A stretch of 64,000 nucleotides of DNA. Origin: Amycolatopsis eburnea. Its GTDB lineage: Bacteria; Actinomycetota; Actinomycetes; Mycobacteriales; Pseudonocardiaceae. Location: positions 310,001-374,000 of the forward strand of contig NZ_RSEC01000046.1 in the NCBI RefSeq assembly GCF_003937945.1, written 5' to 3'. The notes beneath the pieces are model-generated. The model saw only the letters and a list, made by a program, of their open reading frames with translations. It was not told the origin of the DNA and ran no database searches. The translations under genes were made by a program, and so were the position numbers. Shown one piece after another: positions 42,780-50,439 of this stretch (the stretch's first letter is position 1; each line of letters begins with the position of its first letter).

Positions 42780-43112
42780 TTACCCCGTCCGCGGCGCGTA
42801 CATGATCACCGCGACCCCGGCCAGGCACAGCAGCGCGCCGATGACGTCGTAGCGGTCCGGGCGGTAACCATCCGCGACCATCCCCCACGCCAGTGATCCC
42901 GCCACGAACACGCCGCCGTACGCGGCGAGGATGCGGCCGAAGTGGGCGTCCGGCTGCAGCGTCGCCACGAAGCCGTACAGGCCGAGGGCGAGCAGGCCGC
43001 CGCCGATCCAGAGCCAGCCACGGTGTTCGCGGATGCCCTGCCAGATCAGCCACGCGCCGCCGATTTCGCAGATCGCCGCCGCGAGGAACAGGAGGATCGA
43101 GCGCAGGACCAC
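42780..43112 (-). CDS. YnfA/UPF0060 membrane protein
   Basis: A 110-residue four-helix membrane protein of the YnfA family, relatives of small multidrug resistance pumps: LLFLAAAICEIGGAWLIWQG, LLALGLYGFVATLQPDAHFGRILAAYGGVFVAGSLAWG, RPDRYDVIGALLCLAGVAVIMYAPR. The length equals that of the family. The GTG start at 43112 has no ribosome site but TAGTAT 7 nt upstream, so it is probably leaderless. The head of this gene is only 18 bp from the divergent DUF4184 start. Confidence 0.93.
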   Translation of the reverse strand: MVLRSILLFLAAAICEIGGAWLIWQGIREHRGWLWIGGGLLALGLYGFVATLQPDAHFGRILAAYGGVFVAGSLAWGMVADGYRPDRYDVIGALLCLAGVAVIMYAPRTG

Positions 43113-43130
43113 CCCCGGGATACTAGCCGG
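43113..43130. promoter_or_regulatory. 18-bp divergent leaderless promoter pair
   Basis: Between two opposed GTG codons lie the minus-strand box TAGTAT (43120-43125, 7 nt from its GTG) and the plus-strand box GATACT (43119-43124, 6 nt from its GTG). The boxes overlap by five bases, so two polymerases cannot occupy them together. Confidence 0.55.
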
Positions 43131-43931
43131 GTGCCGTTCACGCTGAGTCATCCCGCCGCCGTGCTGCCGCTGGCGAGGCGGCCGCTGGTGGCGTCCGCGC
43201 TCGTCGCCGGGTCGGTCGCGCCGGACGTCTTCTGGTTCGTGCCGCGGCTGCCCGGGGTCGGGCTGACGAAGACCCACGAGCTCGCCTCGGTCCTCTGGCT
43301 GGACCCGCTTCTCGCGCTGGTGATCCTGGCCGTGTTCCAGCTGCTCCTGAAGGAGCCGCTGCTGGCGCTGGCCCCGAGGCCGCTGGCCGAACGGCTCCCC
43401 CGCGGCTTCAGCTGGCGACGGCCGGGCTGGATCGCCCTCTCCCTGGTGCTCGGCGCCGCCACCCACGTCGGGTGGGACGCGTTCACCCACGAAAGCGGCG
43501 GCTTCCCGTTCCTGCGGATCCCGCTGGTCACCGGCGTCGACGTCGGGCGGCTCATCCAGCTCGTCAGCACGATCGCCGGGGCCGCGGTCCTCGCCTGGTG
43601 GCTGCGGAACTGGTACCGCGCCGCGCCCACCCGTCCGGTCCCGCCGGGCACTCGCCACCGCAAGCCCGTCGCGGCCTTCCTCACCGCCGGGGCGCTCACC
43701 GGCATGGCCGCCGAACTACTGCCGTTCCTGGCCCACCACGACCCGATGACCCGCGCGGGCGTGGCCGGCAACGCGACCTACCTACTGGTCACCGGCGCGT
43801 GCAGCGGGTTCCTCGCCGCACTCGTCCTCTACGCGCTCGCCTGGCACGCCCGGAAAAGCCGTGAAGGCCACCTTGGGGAACTTGAAGTTCCTCAAGGTGG
43901 CCTTCACGAAGCAGACGAGATCAGACGGTGA
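43131..43931 (+). CDS. DUF4184-family membrane protein
   Basis: A 266-residue membrane protein of unknown function. The N-terminus MPFTLSHPAAVLPLARRP, GSVAPDVFWF and GAATHVGWDAFTHESG are typical of DUF4184, a group related to metal-dependent membrane hydrolases through its conserved His/Asp pairs. About six hydrophobic helices follow. The last 24 codons run through a hairpin repeat (43861-43907), giving a tail that looks foreign to the family. The stop lies 11 bp inside the sufT gene end. Confidence 0.85.
   Translation: MPFTLSHPAAVLPLARRPLVASALVAGSVAPDVFWFVPRLPGVGLTKTHELASVLWLDPLLALVILAVFQLLLKEPLLALAPRPLAERLPRGFSWRRPGWIALSLVLGAATHVGWDAFTHESGGFPFLRIPLVTGVDVGRLIQLVSTIAGAAVLAWWLRNWYRAAPTRPVPPGTRHRKPVAAFLTAGALTGMAAELLPFLAHHDPMTRAGVAGNATYLLVTGACSGFLAALVLYALAWHARKSREGHLGELEVPQGGLHEADEIRR
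43861..43907. terminator. Bidirectional hairpin between DUF4184 and sufT
   Basis: Perfect 15-bp arms (43861-43875 GTGAAGGCCACCTTG, with its complement at 43893-43907) enclose a second inner repeat (GGAACTT-G-AAGTTCC). It belongs to the same GTGAAGGCC hairpin family as 20730-20780. It is positioned to end transcripts from both convergent genes, and here it also lies inside the DUF4184 reading frame. Confidence 0.65.
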
Positions 43932-44322
43932 AGCCGAGGGCGCGCAGCTGCTCGCGGCCGTCCTCGGTGATCTTCTCCGGGCCCCACGGCGGCATCCAGA
44001 CCCAGTTGATCCGGAAGTCCTTGACGAGCCCGCCGCTGGTCAGCGCGGCCGACGTCTGGTCCTCGATGACGTCGGTCAGCGGGCAGGCCGCGGACGTCAG
44101 GGTCATGTCGAGGGTCGCCGTGTTGTCCGGCTCGACGCGGATGTCGTAGACCAGGCCGAGGTCGACGACGTTGATGCCGAGCTCGGGGTCGACGACGTCG
44201 CGCATGGCCTCCTCGACGTCCTCGATCTTGGCGAGGTCGAGGTCCTGCTTCGCCGTGGTCTCGGCGTCGAGGTCGGCGGCGGTCCGGCCTTCGCGAGCGT
44301 CGGTGGCGGTGTCTTCGGTCAT
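43921..44322 (-). CDS. sufT: SufT-like Fe-S assembly factor (MIP18/DUF59)
   Basis: A 133-residue protein of the DUF59/MIP18 group that helps mature or deliver Fe-S clusters: DVEEAMRDVVDPELGINVVDLGLVYDIRVE, TLTSAACPLTDVIEDQ (conserved Cys) and WMPPWGPEKITEDGREQLRALGF. It is the last gene of the suf operon. Its ATG shares ATGA with the sufU stop. Confidence 0.94.
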   Translation of the reverse strand: MTEDTATDAREGRTAADLDAETTAKQDLDLAKIEDVEEAMRDVVDPELGINVVDLGLVYDIRVEPDNTATLDMTLTSAACPLTDVIEDQTSAALTSGGLVKDFRINWVWMPPWGPEKITEDGREQLRALGFTV

Positions 44323-44768
44323 GCTTTCTCAGCTCCGTTGGTGGTCCGGGCGACGGCGTCCTTGAAAGCCATCCAGCCGAGGAGGGCGCACTTGACGCGG
44401 GCGGGGTACTTGGCGACGCCCGCGAAGGCGACCCCGTCCTCCAGCACGTCCTCGTCCGGCTCGATCTTTCCCTTGCCCTGCATCAGTTCCACGAAGGCGT
44501 CCATGGTGGTGAACGCCTCCTCAAGCGTGTGGCCGACGACCAGATCCGTCAAGACCGACGTCGAGGCCTGGCTGATCGAGCAGCCCTGGCCGTCGTAGGA
44601 GACGTCGGCGACCTTCCCGTCGTCGAGCTTCACCCGCAGCGTCACCTCGTCGCCGCAGGTCGGGTTGACCTGGAACGACTCGGCGTCGAACGGGTCGCGC
44701 AGGCCGCGCCCGTGCGGGTGCTTGTAGTGGTCCAGGATGATCTCCTGGTACATGCTCTCCAAGTTCAC
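44319..44768 (-). CDS. sufU: SufU sulfur-relay scaffold
   Basis: A 149-residue SufU: MYQEIILDHYKHPHGRGLRDPFD, PTCGDEVTLRVKLDD, SYDGQGCSISQASTS and YPARVKCALLGWMAFKDAV carry the three conserved Cys and the Asp that bind zinc. In Gram-positive bacteria SufU takes persulfide sulfur from SufS by zinc exchange. GTG 44768 shares GTGA with the sufS stop. Confidence 0.95.
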   Translation of the reverse strand: MNLESMYQEIILDHYKHPHGRGLRDPFDAESFQVNPTCGDEVTLRVKLDDGKVADVSYDGQGCSISQASTSVLTDLVVGHTLEEAFTTMDAFVELMQGKGKIEPDEDVLEDGVAFAGVAKYPARVKCALLGWMAFKDAVARTTNGAEKA

Positions 44769-46069
44769 TGCGCCACCCCGAAGAACTTCTGCGCCTCGCG
44801 GATGCCCGCGACGAGCGCGTCCACTTCGGACAGGTCGTTGTACAGGTAGAACGACGCGCGCACGGTCGCCTGCGCGTTGCACGCGCGGTGCAGCGGCCAC
44901 GCGCAGTGGTGGCCGACGCGCACGGCGATGCCGAGGCTGTCGAGCACCTGGCCGGCGTCGTGCGGGTGCACGCCGTCGATCACGAACGACACGGTCGCGC
45001 CGCGGTCCGCCAGGTCCGTCGGCCCGACGATCCGCACGCCCGGGATCGCGCCGATGCCTTCCAGCGCCGCCGCGGCCAGCTCGTGCTCGTGGGCCGCGAT
45101 CCGGTCCATGCCGACGGCCGAGAGGTAGTCGACGGCCGCGCCGAGGCCGATGGCCTGCGACGTCATCGGGACGCCCGCCTCGAACCGCTGCGGCGGCGGC
45201 GCGAAGGTGGAGCCCTCCATGCGGACCATCTCGATCATCGACCCGCCGGTCAGGAACGGCGGCATGGCCGACAGCAGCTCGGTGCGGCCGTAGAGGACGC
45301 CGATGCCGGACGGGCCGAGCATCTTGTGCCCGGAGAACGCCGCGAAGTCGACACCCAGCGCGTGGAAGTCGACCGCACCGTGTCCATACAAACCGTGGGG
45401 CACCGACTGGCAGGCGTCGAGCACGGTGAACGCGCCGACCGCGCGAGCCTTCTCGACCAGCAGCGAAACCGGGTTGACCGTGCCGAGCACGTTGGACTGG
45501 TGCGCGAACGCGACCACCTTCGTGCGCGGCGTGATCAGTTCGTCCACATCGGACAGGTCGAGGCGGCCCTCCGGCGTCACCTTGAACCACTTCAGCGTCG
45601 CCCCGGTGCGCTGGCAGAGCTGCTGCCACGGCACGAGGTTCGCGTGGTGCTCCATCTCGGTGACGACGATCTCGTCACCCGGGCCGACCACGAACCGCGA
45701 GGCCTCGGGACCGGCGGTGGCGGCGTTGCCGAACGAGTAGGCGACCAGGTTGATGCCCTCGGTGGCGTTCTTGGTGAACACCAGCTCCTCGGGGTCGGCG
45801 CCGACGAACTCGGCGATCTTCGCCCGGGCCGACTCGTAGGCGTCGGTCGCTTCTTCGGACAGCTGGTGCGCGCCGCGGTGCACGGCGGAGTTCGACGTGA
45901 AGACGTAGTCGCGTTCGGCGTCGAACACCGCCTGCGGACGTTGCGAGGTCGCTCCGGAGTCCAGGTACACCAAGGGTTTCCCGTCGCGGACGGTGCGCGA
46001 CAGGATGGGGAAGTCGGCCCTCAGGGCCGCCACGTCGAGTGGCAAAGAGCTGGCCGAGGTGGTGGTCAT
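44765..46069 (-). CDS. sufS: SufS cysteine desulfurase
   Basis: A 434-residue PLP enzyme that pulls sulfur from cysteine. The PLP Lys is in AFSGHKMLGPSGIGVLYG, the phosphate-binding region is TKNATEGINLVAYSF, and the catalytic Cys is in VRVGHHCAWPLHRACNA, the short-loop form of group II (SufS) desulfurases. It is slightly longer than usual because of an inserted AATAGPEASRFVVGPG. It lies 38 nt after sufC. Confidence 0.96.
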   Translation of the reverse strand: MTTTSASSLPLDVAALRADFPILSRTVRDGKPLVYLDSGATSQRPQAVFDAERDYVFTSNSAVHRGAHQLSEEATDAYESARAKIAEFVGADPEELVFTKNATEGINLVAYSFGNAATAGPEASRFVVGPGDEIVVTEMEHHANLVPWQQLCQRTGATLKWFKVTPEGRLDLSDVDELITPRTKVVAFAHQSNVLGTVNPVSLLVEKARAVGAFTVLDACQSVPHGLYGHGAVDFHALGVDFAAFSGHKMLGPSGIGVLYGRTELLSAMPPFLTGGSMIEMVRMEGSTFAPPPQRFEAGVPMTSQAIGLGAAVDYLSAVGMDRIAAHEHELAAAALEGIGAIPGVRIVGPTDLADRGATVSFVIDGVHPHDAGQVLDSLGIAVRVGHHCAWPLHRACNAQATVRASFYLYNDLSEVDALVAGIREAQKFFGVAQ

Positions 46070-46107
46070 CGGGCCGACTCCTCTCTTTCTCGGTGTACGG
46101 GGGAACG

Positions 46108-46878
46108 TCAGACGGACGCGGGCTCGGACTTGCCCACGTACTTGACGTAACCGTTCTCCTCCAGCTCGTCGGCGAGCTCCTTGCCGCCCGACTCGACGAT
46201 CTTGCCGCCGGCGAAGACGTGCACGAAGTCCGGCGTGATGTGGCGGAGGATCCGGGTGTAGTGCGTGATCAGCATGACGCCGACCTCGCTCGAAGCCTTG
46301 TACGCGTTGACACCCTCGGAGACGACGCGCAGGGCGTCGACGTCCAGCCCGGAGTCGGTCTCGTCGAGGATGGCGAACTTCGGCTTGAGCAGCGCCAGCT
46401 GCAGGATCTCGTGGCGCTTCTTCTCGCCGCCGGAGAAGCCCTCGTTGACCGAGCGCTCGGCGAACTCCTGCGAGATCTCGAGCTTGCCCATCTCCTCCTT
46501 GACCTCCTTGACCCAGTGGCGCAGCTTGGGGGCCTCGCCACGGACCGCGGTGGCCGCGGTGCGGAGGAAGTTGGACATGGACACGCCCGGCACCTCGACC
46601 GGGTACTGCATCGCGAGGAACAGGCCCGCGCGGGCGCGCTCGTCGACGCTCATCTCGAGGACGTTCTCGCCGTCGAGGAGCACCTCACCCGAGGTGACTT
46701 CGTACTTCGGGTGCCCGGCGATCGCGTAGGACAGCGTGGACTTGCCCGAGCCGTTCGGGCCCATGATCGCGTGCGTCTCGCCCGACTTGATGGTCAGGTT
46801 GACGCCCTTGAGGATCTCCTTGGCGCCTTCGTCGGTCGTGACCGAGGCGTGGAGGTCCTTGATTTCCAGGGTAGCCAT
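46108..46878 (-). CDS. sufC: SufC ATPase
   Basis: A 256-residue ABC-type ATPase of the SufBCD scaffold: Walker A MGPNGSGKSTLSYAIAGH, signature FSGGEKKRHEILQLA, Walker B FAILDETDSGLDVDAL and the H-loop region LITHYTRIL. It powers conformational change in the SufB-SufD pair during cluster assembly. It sits 29 nt after sufD. Confidence 0.97.
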   Translation of the reverse strand: MATLEIKDLHASVTTDEGAKEILKGVNLTIKSGETHAIMGPNGSGKSTLSYAIAGHPKYEVTSGEVLLDGENVLEMSVDERARAGLFLAMQYPVEVPGVSMSNFLRTAATAVRGEAPKLRHWVKEVKEEMGKLEISQEFAERSVNEGFSGGEKKRHEILQLALLKPKFAILDETDSGLDVDALRVVSEGVNAYKASSEVGVMLITHYTRILRHITPDFVHVFAGGKIVESGGKELADELEENGYVKYVGKSEPASV

Positions 46879-46907
46879 TTCTTCGTTTCCTAAGTCAGAG
46901 AGGGCGG

Positions 46908-48080
46908 TCAGGCGCCAACGGCTTCGAGTTCGGCTTCGATCGCGGCTTCGAGGCGCTCGCGCACCTCGGGGACGTCGATCTTCACCAGGATCTCGTGGAA
47001 GAACCCGCGCACGACCAGGCGCCGCGCGGCCTCTTCGGCGATCCCGCGCGACTGGAGGTAGAACAACTGCTCGTCGTCGAACCTTCCCGTCGCGCTCGCG
47101 TGGCCGGCGCCTTCGATCTCGCCGGTCTCGATCTCGAGGTTCGGCACCGAGTCCGCGCGCGCCCCGGGCGTGAGCACCAGGTTGCGGTTGAGCTCGTAGG
47201 TGTCGGTGGCCTCGGCCGCGGCCCGGATCAGGACGTCGCCGATCCAGACCGCGTGCGCGTCGTCGCCCTGCAGCGCGCCCTTGTACATCACGCGCGACTT
47301 GCAGTTCGGGACCGCGTGGTCGACGAAGAGGCGGTGCTCCTGGTGCTGGCCCTTGTCCGCGAAGTAGACGCCGAGCATCTCGACGTCGCCGCCCTTGTCC
47401 GCGAAGGTCGCGGTGGGCGAGATCCGGACGAGGTCGCCGCCGAGGGTGATCACGGTGTGCCGCAGCGCGGCGTCGCGGCCGAGCTTCAGGTGCTGCTCGG
47501 AGACGTGCACGGCGTCGTCGGCCCAGTCCTGGACGCTGACCACGGTGACCTTGGCGCCGTCGCCGATGACGAACTCGACGTTGTCGGCGTAGGTGCCGGA
47601 GCCGACGTGGTCGAGCACGATGACGGCCTCGGCGAACGCCTCGGCGCGGACCTGCAGGTGCCCGTAGGCGACCTCGCCCTCGCCCGGGCCGTGGATCCGC
47701 AGCACGGACGGCTTCGACGCCTTCGTCTCCTTGGGCACCGTCACGACGGTGGCCTTGGTGAACGCCGAGTACGCCTGCGCGGCGATCCGGTCGCTCGGGA
47801 CGCCGGCCTCGCCGAGGCGCGCGTCGTCGCGGCCGACGGTCTCGATCTTCAGCTCGTCCGCCGCGTCGGCGTCGAGGGTGATCTCCCCGGTGGCGGCGGC
47901 GGTGCCGTTGTGCAGGCCGCGAAGGCGCTTCATCGGCGTGAAGCGCCAGTTCTCCTCACGACCGCCCGGGACCTCGAAGGCCTCGACGTCGTAGGAGGTG
48001 AAGCGCTCCGCGCGGGAGGCGGCCGGAATGACCGCCCCCTCGCGAAGAGCCTCGGAAACGTTGTTCTCGGTAACCGACAT
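46908..48080 (-). CDS. sufD: SufD scaffold protein
   Basis: A 390-residue SufD with the right-handed beta-helix core. The conserved C-terminal region reads SHASATGRFDDEQLFYLQSRGIAEEAARRLVVRGFFHEIL. VYFADKGQHQEHRLFVDHAVPNCKSRVMYKGAL is typical. It forms a heterodimer with SufB; cluster assembly occurs at their interface. The start lies 2 nt after the sufB stop. Confidence 0.96.
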   Translation of the reverse strand: MSVTENNVSEALREGAVIPAASRAERFTSYDVEAFEVPGGREENWRFTPMKRLRGLHNGTAAATGEITLDADAADELKIETVGRDDARLGEAGVPSDRIAAQAYSAFTKATVVTVPKETKASKPSVLRIHGPGEGEVAYGHLQVRAEAFAEAVIVLDHVGSGTYADNVEFVIGDGAKVTVVSVQDWADDAVHVSEQHLKLGRDAALRHTVITLGGDLVRISPTATFADKGGDVEMLGVYFADKGQHQEHRLFVDHAVPNCKSRVMYKGALQGDDAHAVWIGDVLIRAAAEATDTYELNRNLVLTPGARADSVPNLEIETGEIEGAGHASATGRFDDEQLFYLQSRGIAEEAARRLVVRGFFHEILVKIDVPEVRERLEAAIEAELEAVGA

Positions 48081-48082
48081 GA

Positions 48083-49531
48083 CTAGCCGACGGACCCTTC
48101 CATCTGGAGCTCGATCAGGCGGTTCAGCTCGAGCGCGTACTCCATCGGCAGCTCACGGGCGATCGGCTCCACGAAGCCGCGCACGATCATCGCCATCGCC
48201 TCGGCCTCGTCGAGACCGCGCGACATCAGGTAGAACAGCTGGTCCTCGCTGACCTTGGACACCGTGGCCTCGTGGCCCATGGACACCTCGTCGTTGCGGA
48301 TGTCCACGTACGGGTACGTGTCCGACCGCGAGATGGTGTCGACCAGCAGCGCGTCGCAGACCACGCTGGAGCGCGAGTGGTGCGCCCGCTTCGCGACCTT
48401 GACCAGGCCGCGGTAGGACGTCCGGCCGCCGCCGCGCGCCACCGACTTCGACACGATGGTCGAGGAGGTGTACGGCGCGAGGTGCTCCATCTTGGCGCCC
48501 GCGTCCTGGTGCTGGCCCTCGCCCGCGAACGCGACCGACAGGACCTCGCCCTTGGCGTGCTCGCCCATGAGGAACACCGACGGGTACTTCATCGTCACCT
48601 TGGAACCGATGTTGCCGTCGATCCATTCCATGGTCGCGCCGGCTTCGCACTTGGCGCGCTTGGTGACCAGGTTGTAGACGTTGTTCGACCAGTTCTGGAT
48701 GGTCGTGTACCGGCAGCGGGCGCCCTTCTTGACGATGATCTCCACGACCGCCGAGTGCAGCGAGTCGGACTGGTAGATCGGCGCCGTGCAGCCCTCGACG
48801 TAGTGCACGTAGGCGTCTTCGTCGACGATGATCAGGGTGCGCTCGAACTGGCCCATGTTCTCGGTGTTGATCCGGAAGTAGGCCTGCAGCGGGATCTCGA
48901 CGTGCACGCCCTTCGGCACGTAGATGAACGAGCCGCCGGACCACACCGCCGTGTTCAGCGCGGAGAACTTGTTGTCGCCGGCCGGGATGACCGAGCCGAA
49001 GTACTCCTGGAACAGCTCCGGGTGCTCCTTGAGCGCGGAGTCGGTGTCCAGGAACAGGACGCCCTGCTCCTCCAGGTCCTCGCGGATCTGGTGGTAGACG
49101 ACCTCGGACTCGTACTGCGCGGCGACACCGGCGACGAGGCGCTGCTTCTCCGCCTCGGGGATGCCGAGCTTGTCGTACGTGTTCTTGATGTCCTCGGGCA
49201 GGTCCTCCCAGGAGGTGGCCTGCTTCTCCGTGGACCGCACGAAGTACTTGATGTTCTCGAAGTCGATCCCGGAGAGGTCCGCGCCCCAGTTGGGCATGGG
49301 CTTCTTCTCGAAGAGCTTGAGCGCCTTGAGTCGCGCTTCGCGCATCCACTCCGGCTCGGACTTCTTCGCGGAGATGTCGGTGACGACGTCCTCGTTCAGC
49401 CCGCGACGGGCGCTGGCGCCCGCTTCGTCGGAGTCGGCCCAGCCGAACGCGTACTTGCCAAGGGACTCGATGGTCTCTTCCTGGCTCAGTGGCGCGGTGG
49501 TGGGAGTGCGCTGCTCGGCAGCGGCAGTCAT
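48083..49531 (-). CDS. sufB: SufB Fe-S cluster scaffold
   Basis: A 482-residue SufB, the scaffold on which the Fe-S cluster is built. Segments are FGWADSDEAGASARRGLNEDVVTDISAKK at the N-terminus, SVIPAGDNKFSALNTAVWSGGSFIYVPKGVHVEIPLQAYFRIN, VEGCTAPIYQSDSLHSAVVEI and HEATVSKVSEDQLFYLMSRGLDEAEAM. There is no intein, unlike M. tuberculosis SufB. The ATG shares ATGA with the sufR stop. Confidence 0.97.
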   Translation of the reverse strand: MTAAAEQRTPTTAPLSQEETIESLGKYAFGWADSDEAGASARRGLNEDVVTDISAKKSEPEWMREARLKALKLFEKKPMPNWGADLSGIDFENIKYFVRSTEKQATSWEDLPEDIKNTYDKLGIPEAEKQRLVAGVAAQYESEVVYHQIREDLEEQGVLFLDTDSALKEHPELFQEYFGSVIPAGDNKFSALNTAVWSGGSFIYVPKGVHVEIPLQAYFRINTENMGQFERTLIIVDEDAYVHYVEGCTAPIYQSDSLHSAVVEIIVKKGARCRYTTIQNWSNNVYNLVTKRAKCEAGATMEWIDGNIGSKVTMKYPSVFLMGEHAKGEVLSVAFAGEGQHQDAGAKMEHLAPYTSSTIVSKSVARGGGRTSYRGLVKVAKRAHHSRSSVVCDALLVDTISRSDTYPYVDIRNDEVSMGHEATVSKVSEDQLFYLMSRGLDEAEAMAMIVRGFVEPIARELPMEYALELNRLIELQMEGSVG

Positions 49532-50343
49532 GCGGGTTTCCCTCCATTCGGGATCCGTGCTTCGCGCCCAGTGGGCACCGTGCTTCCCGGCTCGGGATGG
49601 GCCGGGTTACCCGTCGTGACGGGCACGTGTGTGGTGCACGCGGAATCACCGCGCGCGATGGTCGCCAGCCGCTGGACGTGGGTGCCCAGCAGCCGCGCGA
49701 ACGCCTCCGTCTCGGCCTCGCACAGCTGCGGGAACTCCGCGGCGACGTGGGCGACCGGACAGTGGTGCTGGCAGAGCTGCGCCCCCACGTTCTGGCCAGG
49801 GGCCGGTGCGCCGACCTGACGGGTCGACGCAGCGTAGCCCTCCCTGCTCAGGGCGGTCGCCAAGGCCTCCGCGCGCGCCGCCGGATCACTCGAACCGGTG
49901 ATCGCCGGGCGGTGCGGGCCGACCAGCTTCTCGACGCGCTGCTCGGCGAAGGCGCGTACGGCGTCTTCACCGGCGTGCTCGGCGAGGAAGCGGATGGCGG
50001 AGACGGCGAGGTCGTCGTAGGCGTGGCCGAACCGGGCGCGGCCGGGCTCGGTGAGGAGGAACAGCTTCGCCGGACGGCCCCGGCCCCGGGGTCCGCGGCG
50101 CGGCGCGTCCCTCGTCTCGGCCTCGCCGTCGGCGAGCAGGGCGTCGAGGTGCCGGCGGACGGCCGTCGGGCTGATGCCGAGCTGCTCGGCGACCACGGCG
50201 GCGGTCATGGGACCCTGTTCCAGCAGCAGCCGGGCGACCTCTTGCCGGGTCTTGCCGTCGGCGCTGACCTGCGACGGGACGTGCGGGTGCGGGGCACGCG
50301 GCATGTCGCCGCCCGCCTGGTCACCCGCCTCCGTCTTTTTCAC
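49528..50343 (-). CDS. sufR: SufR-type Fe-S regulator of suf operon
   Basis: A 271-residue repressor: N-terminal winged helix (about 30-90, TAAVVAEQLGISPTAVRRHLDALLADGEAETRD) and a C-terminal cluster-binding region LCQHHCPVAHVAAEFPQLCEAE with three Cys. It would bind an Fe-S cluster and repress the operon when Fe-S supply is enough, as in mycobacteria and cyanobacteria. The GTG start lies inside the operator (50340-50354) with no ribosome site, so the mRNA is likely leaderless. The 3' end overlaps sufB, making it the first gene of a seven-gene operon. Confidence 0.95.
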   Translation of the reverse strand: MKKTEAGDQAGGDMPRAPHPHVPSQVSADGKTRQEVARLLLEQGPMTAAVVAEQLGISPTAVRRHLDALLADGEAETRDAPRRGPRGRGRPAKLFLLTEPGRARFGHAYDDLAVSAIRFLAEHAGEDAVRAFAEQRVEKLVGPHRPAITGSSDPAARAEALATALSREGYAASTRQVGAPAPGQNVGAQLCQHHCPVAHVAAEFPQLCEAETEAFARLLGTHVQRLATIARGDSACTTHVPVTTGNPAHPEPGSTVPTGREARIPNGGKPA

Positions 50344-50354
50344 AACACAAGTGT
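50340..50354 (-). promoter_or_regulatory. SufR operator at sufR start
   Basis: On the minus strand ACACT-TGTGT-TGTGA fits the ACACT-N5-TGTGA box described for M. tuberculosis SufR. The TGTGA half covers the GTG start codon, and the ACACT half overlaps a CACACT hexamer 6 nt upstream that would be the -10 of a leaderless mRNA. Confidence 0.75.
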
Positions 50355-50424
50355 GTCTTATTTCCCCGCGGTCGGCAAAGGCGGGGTGTCCGGCAGTGAT
50401 CCGACTCACTCCGGGGCGGACCGA

Positions 50425-50439
50425 TACCCTGCACCCGTG
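50425..50439 (+). promoter_or_regulatory. Leaderless promoter box of mptB
   Basis: TACCCT, 6 nt, then GTG. No Shine-Dalgarno sequence is present, so the gene is probably read from a leaderless mRNA. Confidence 0.55.

Noticed and set aside
44765..49531. Intein in SufB
   Set aside because: SufB is 482 residues, the normal intein-free length, with continuous family motifs.
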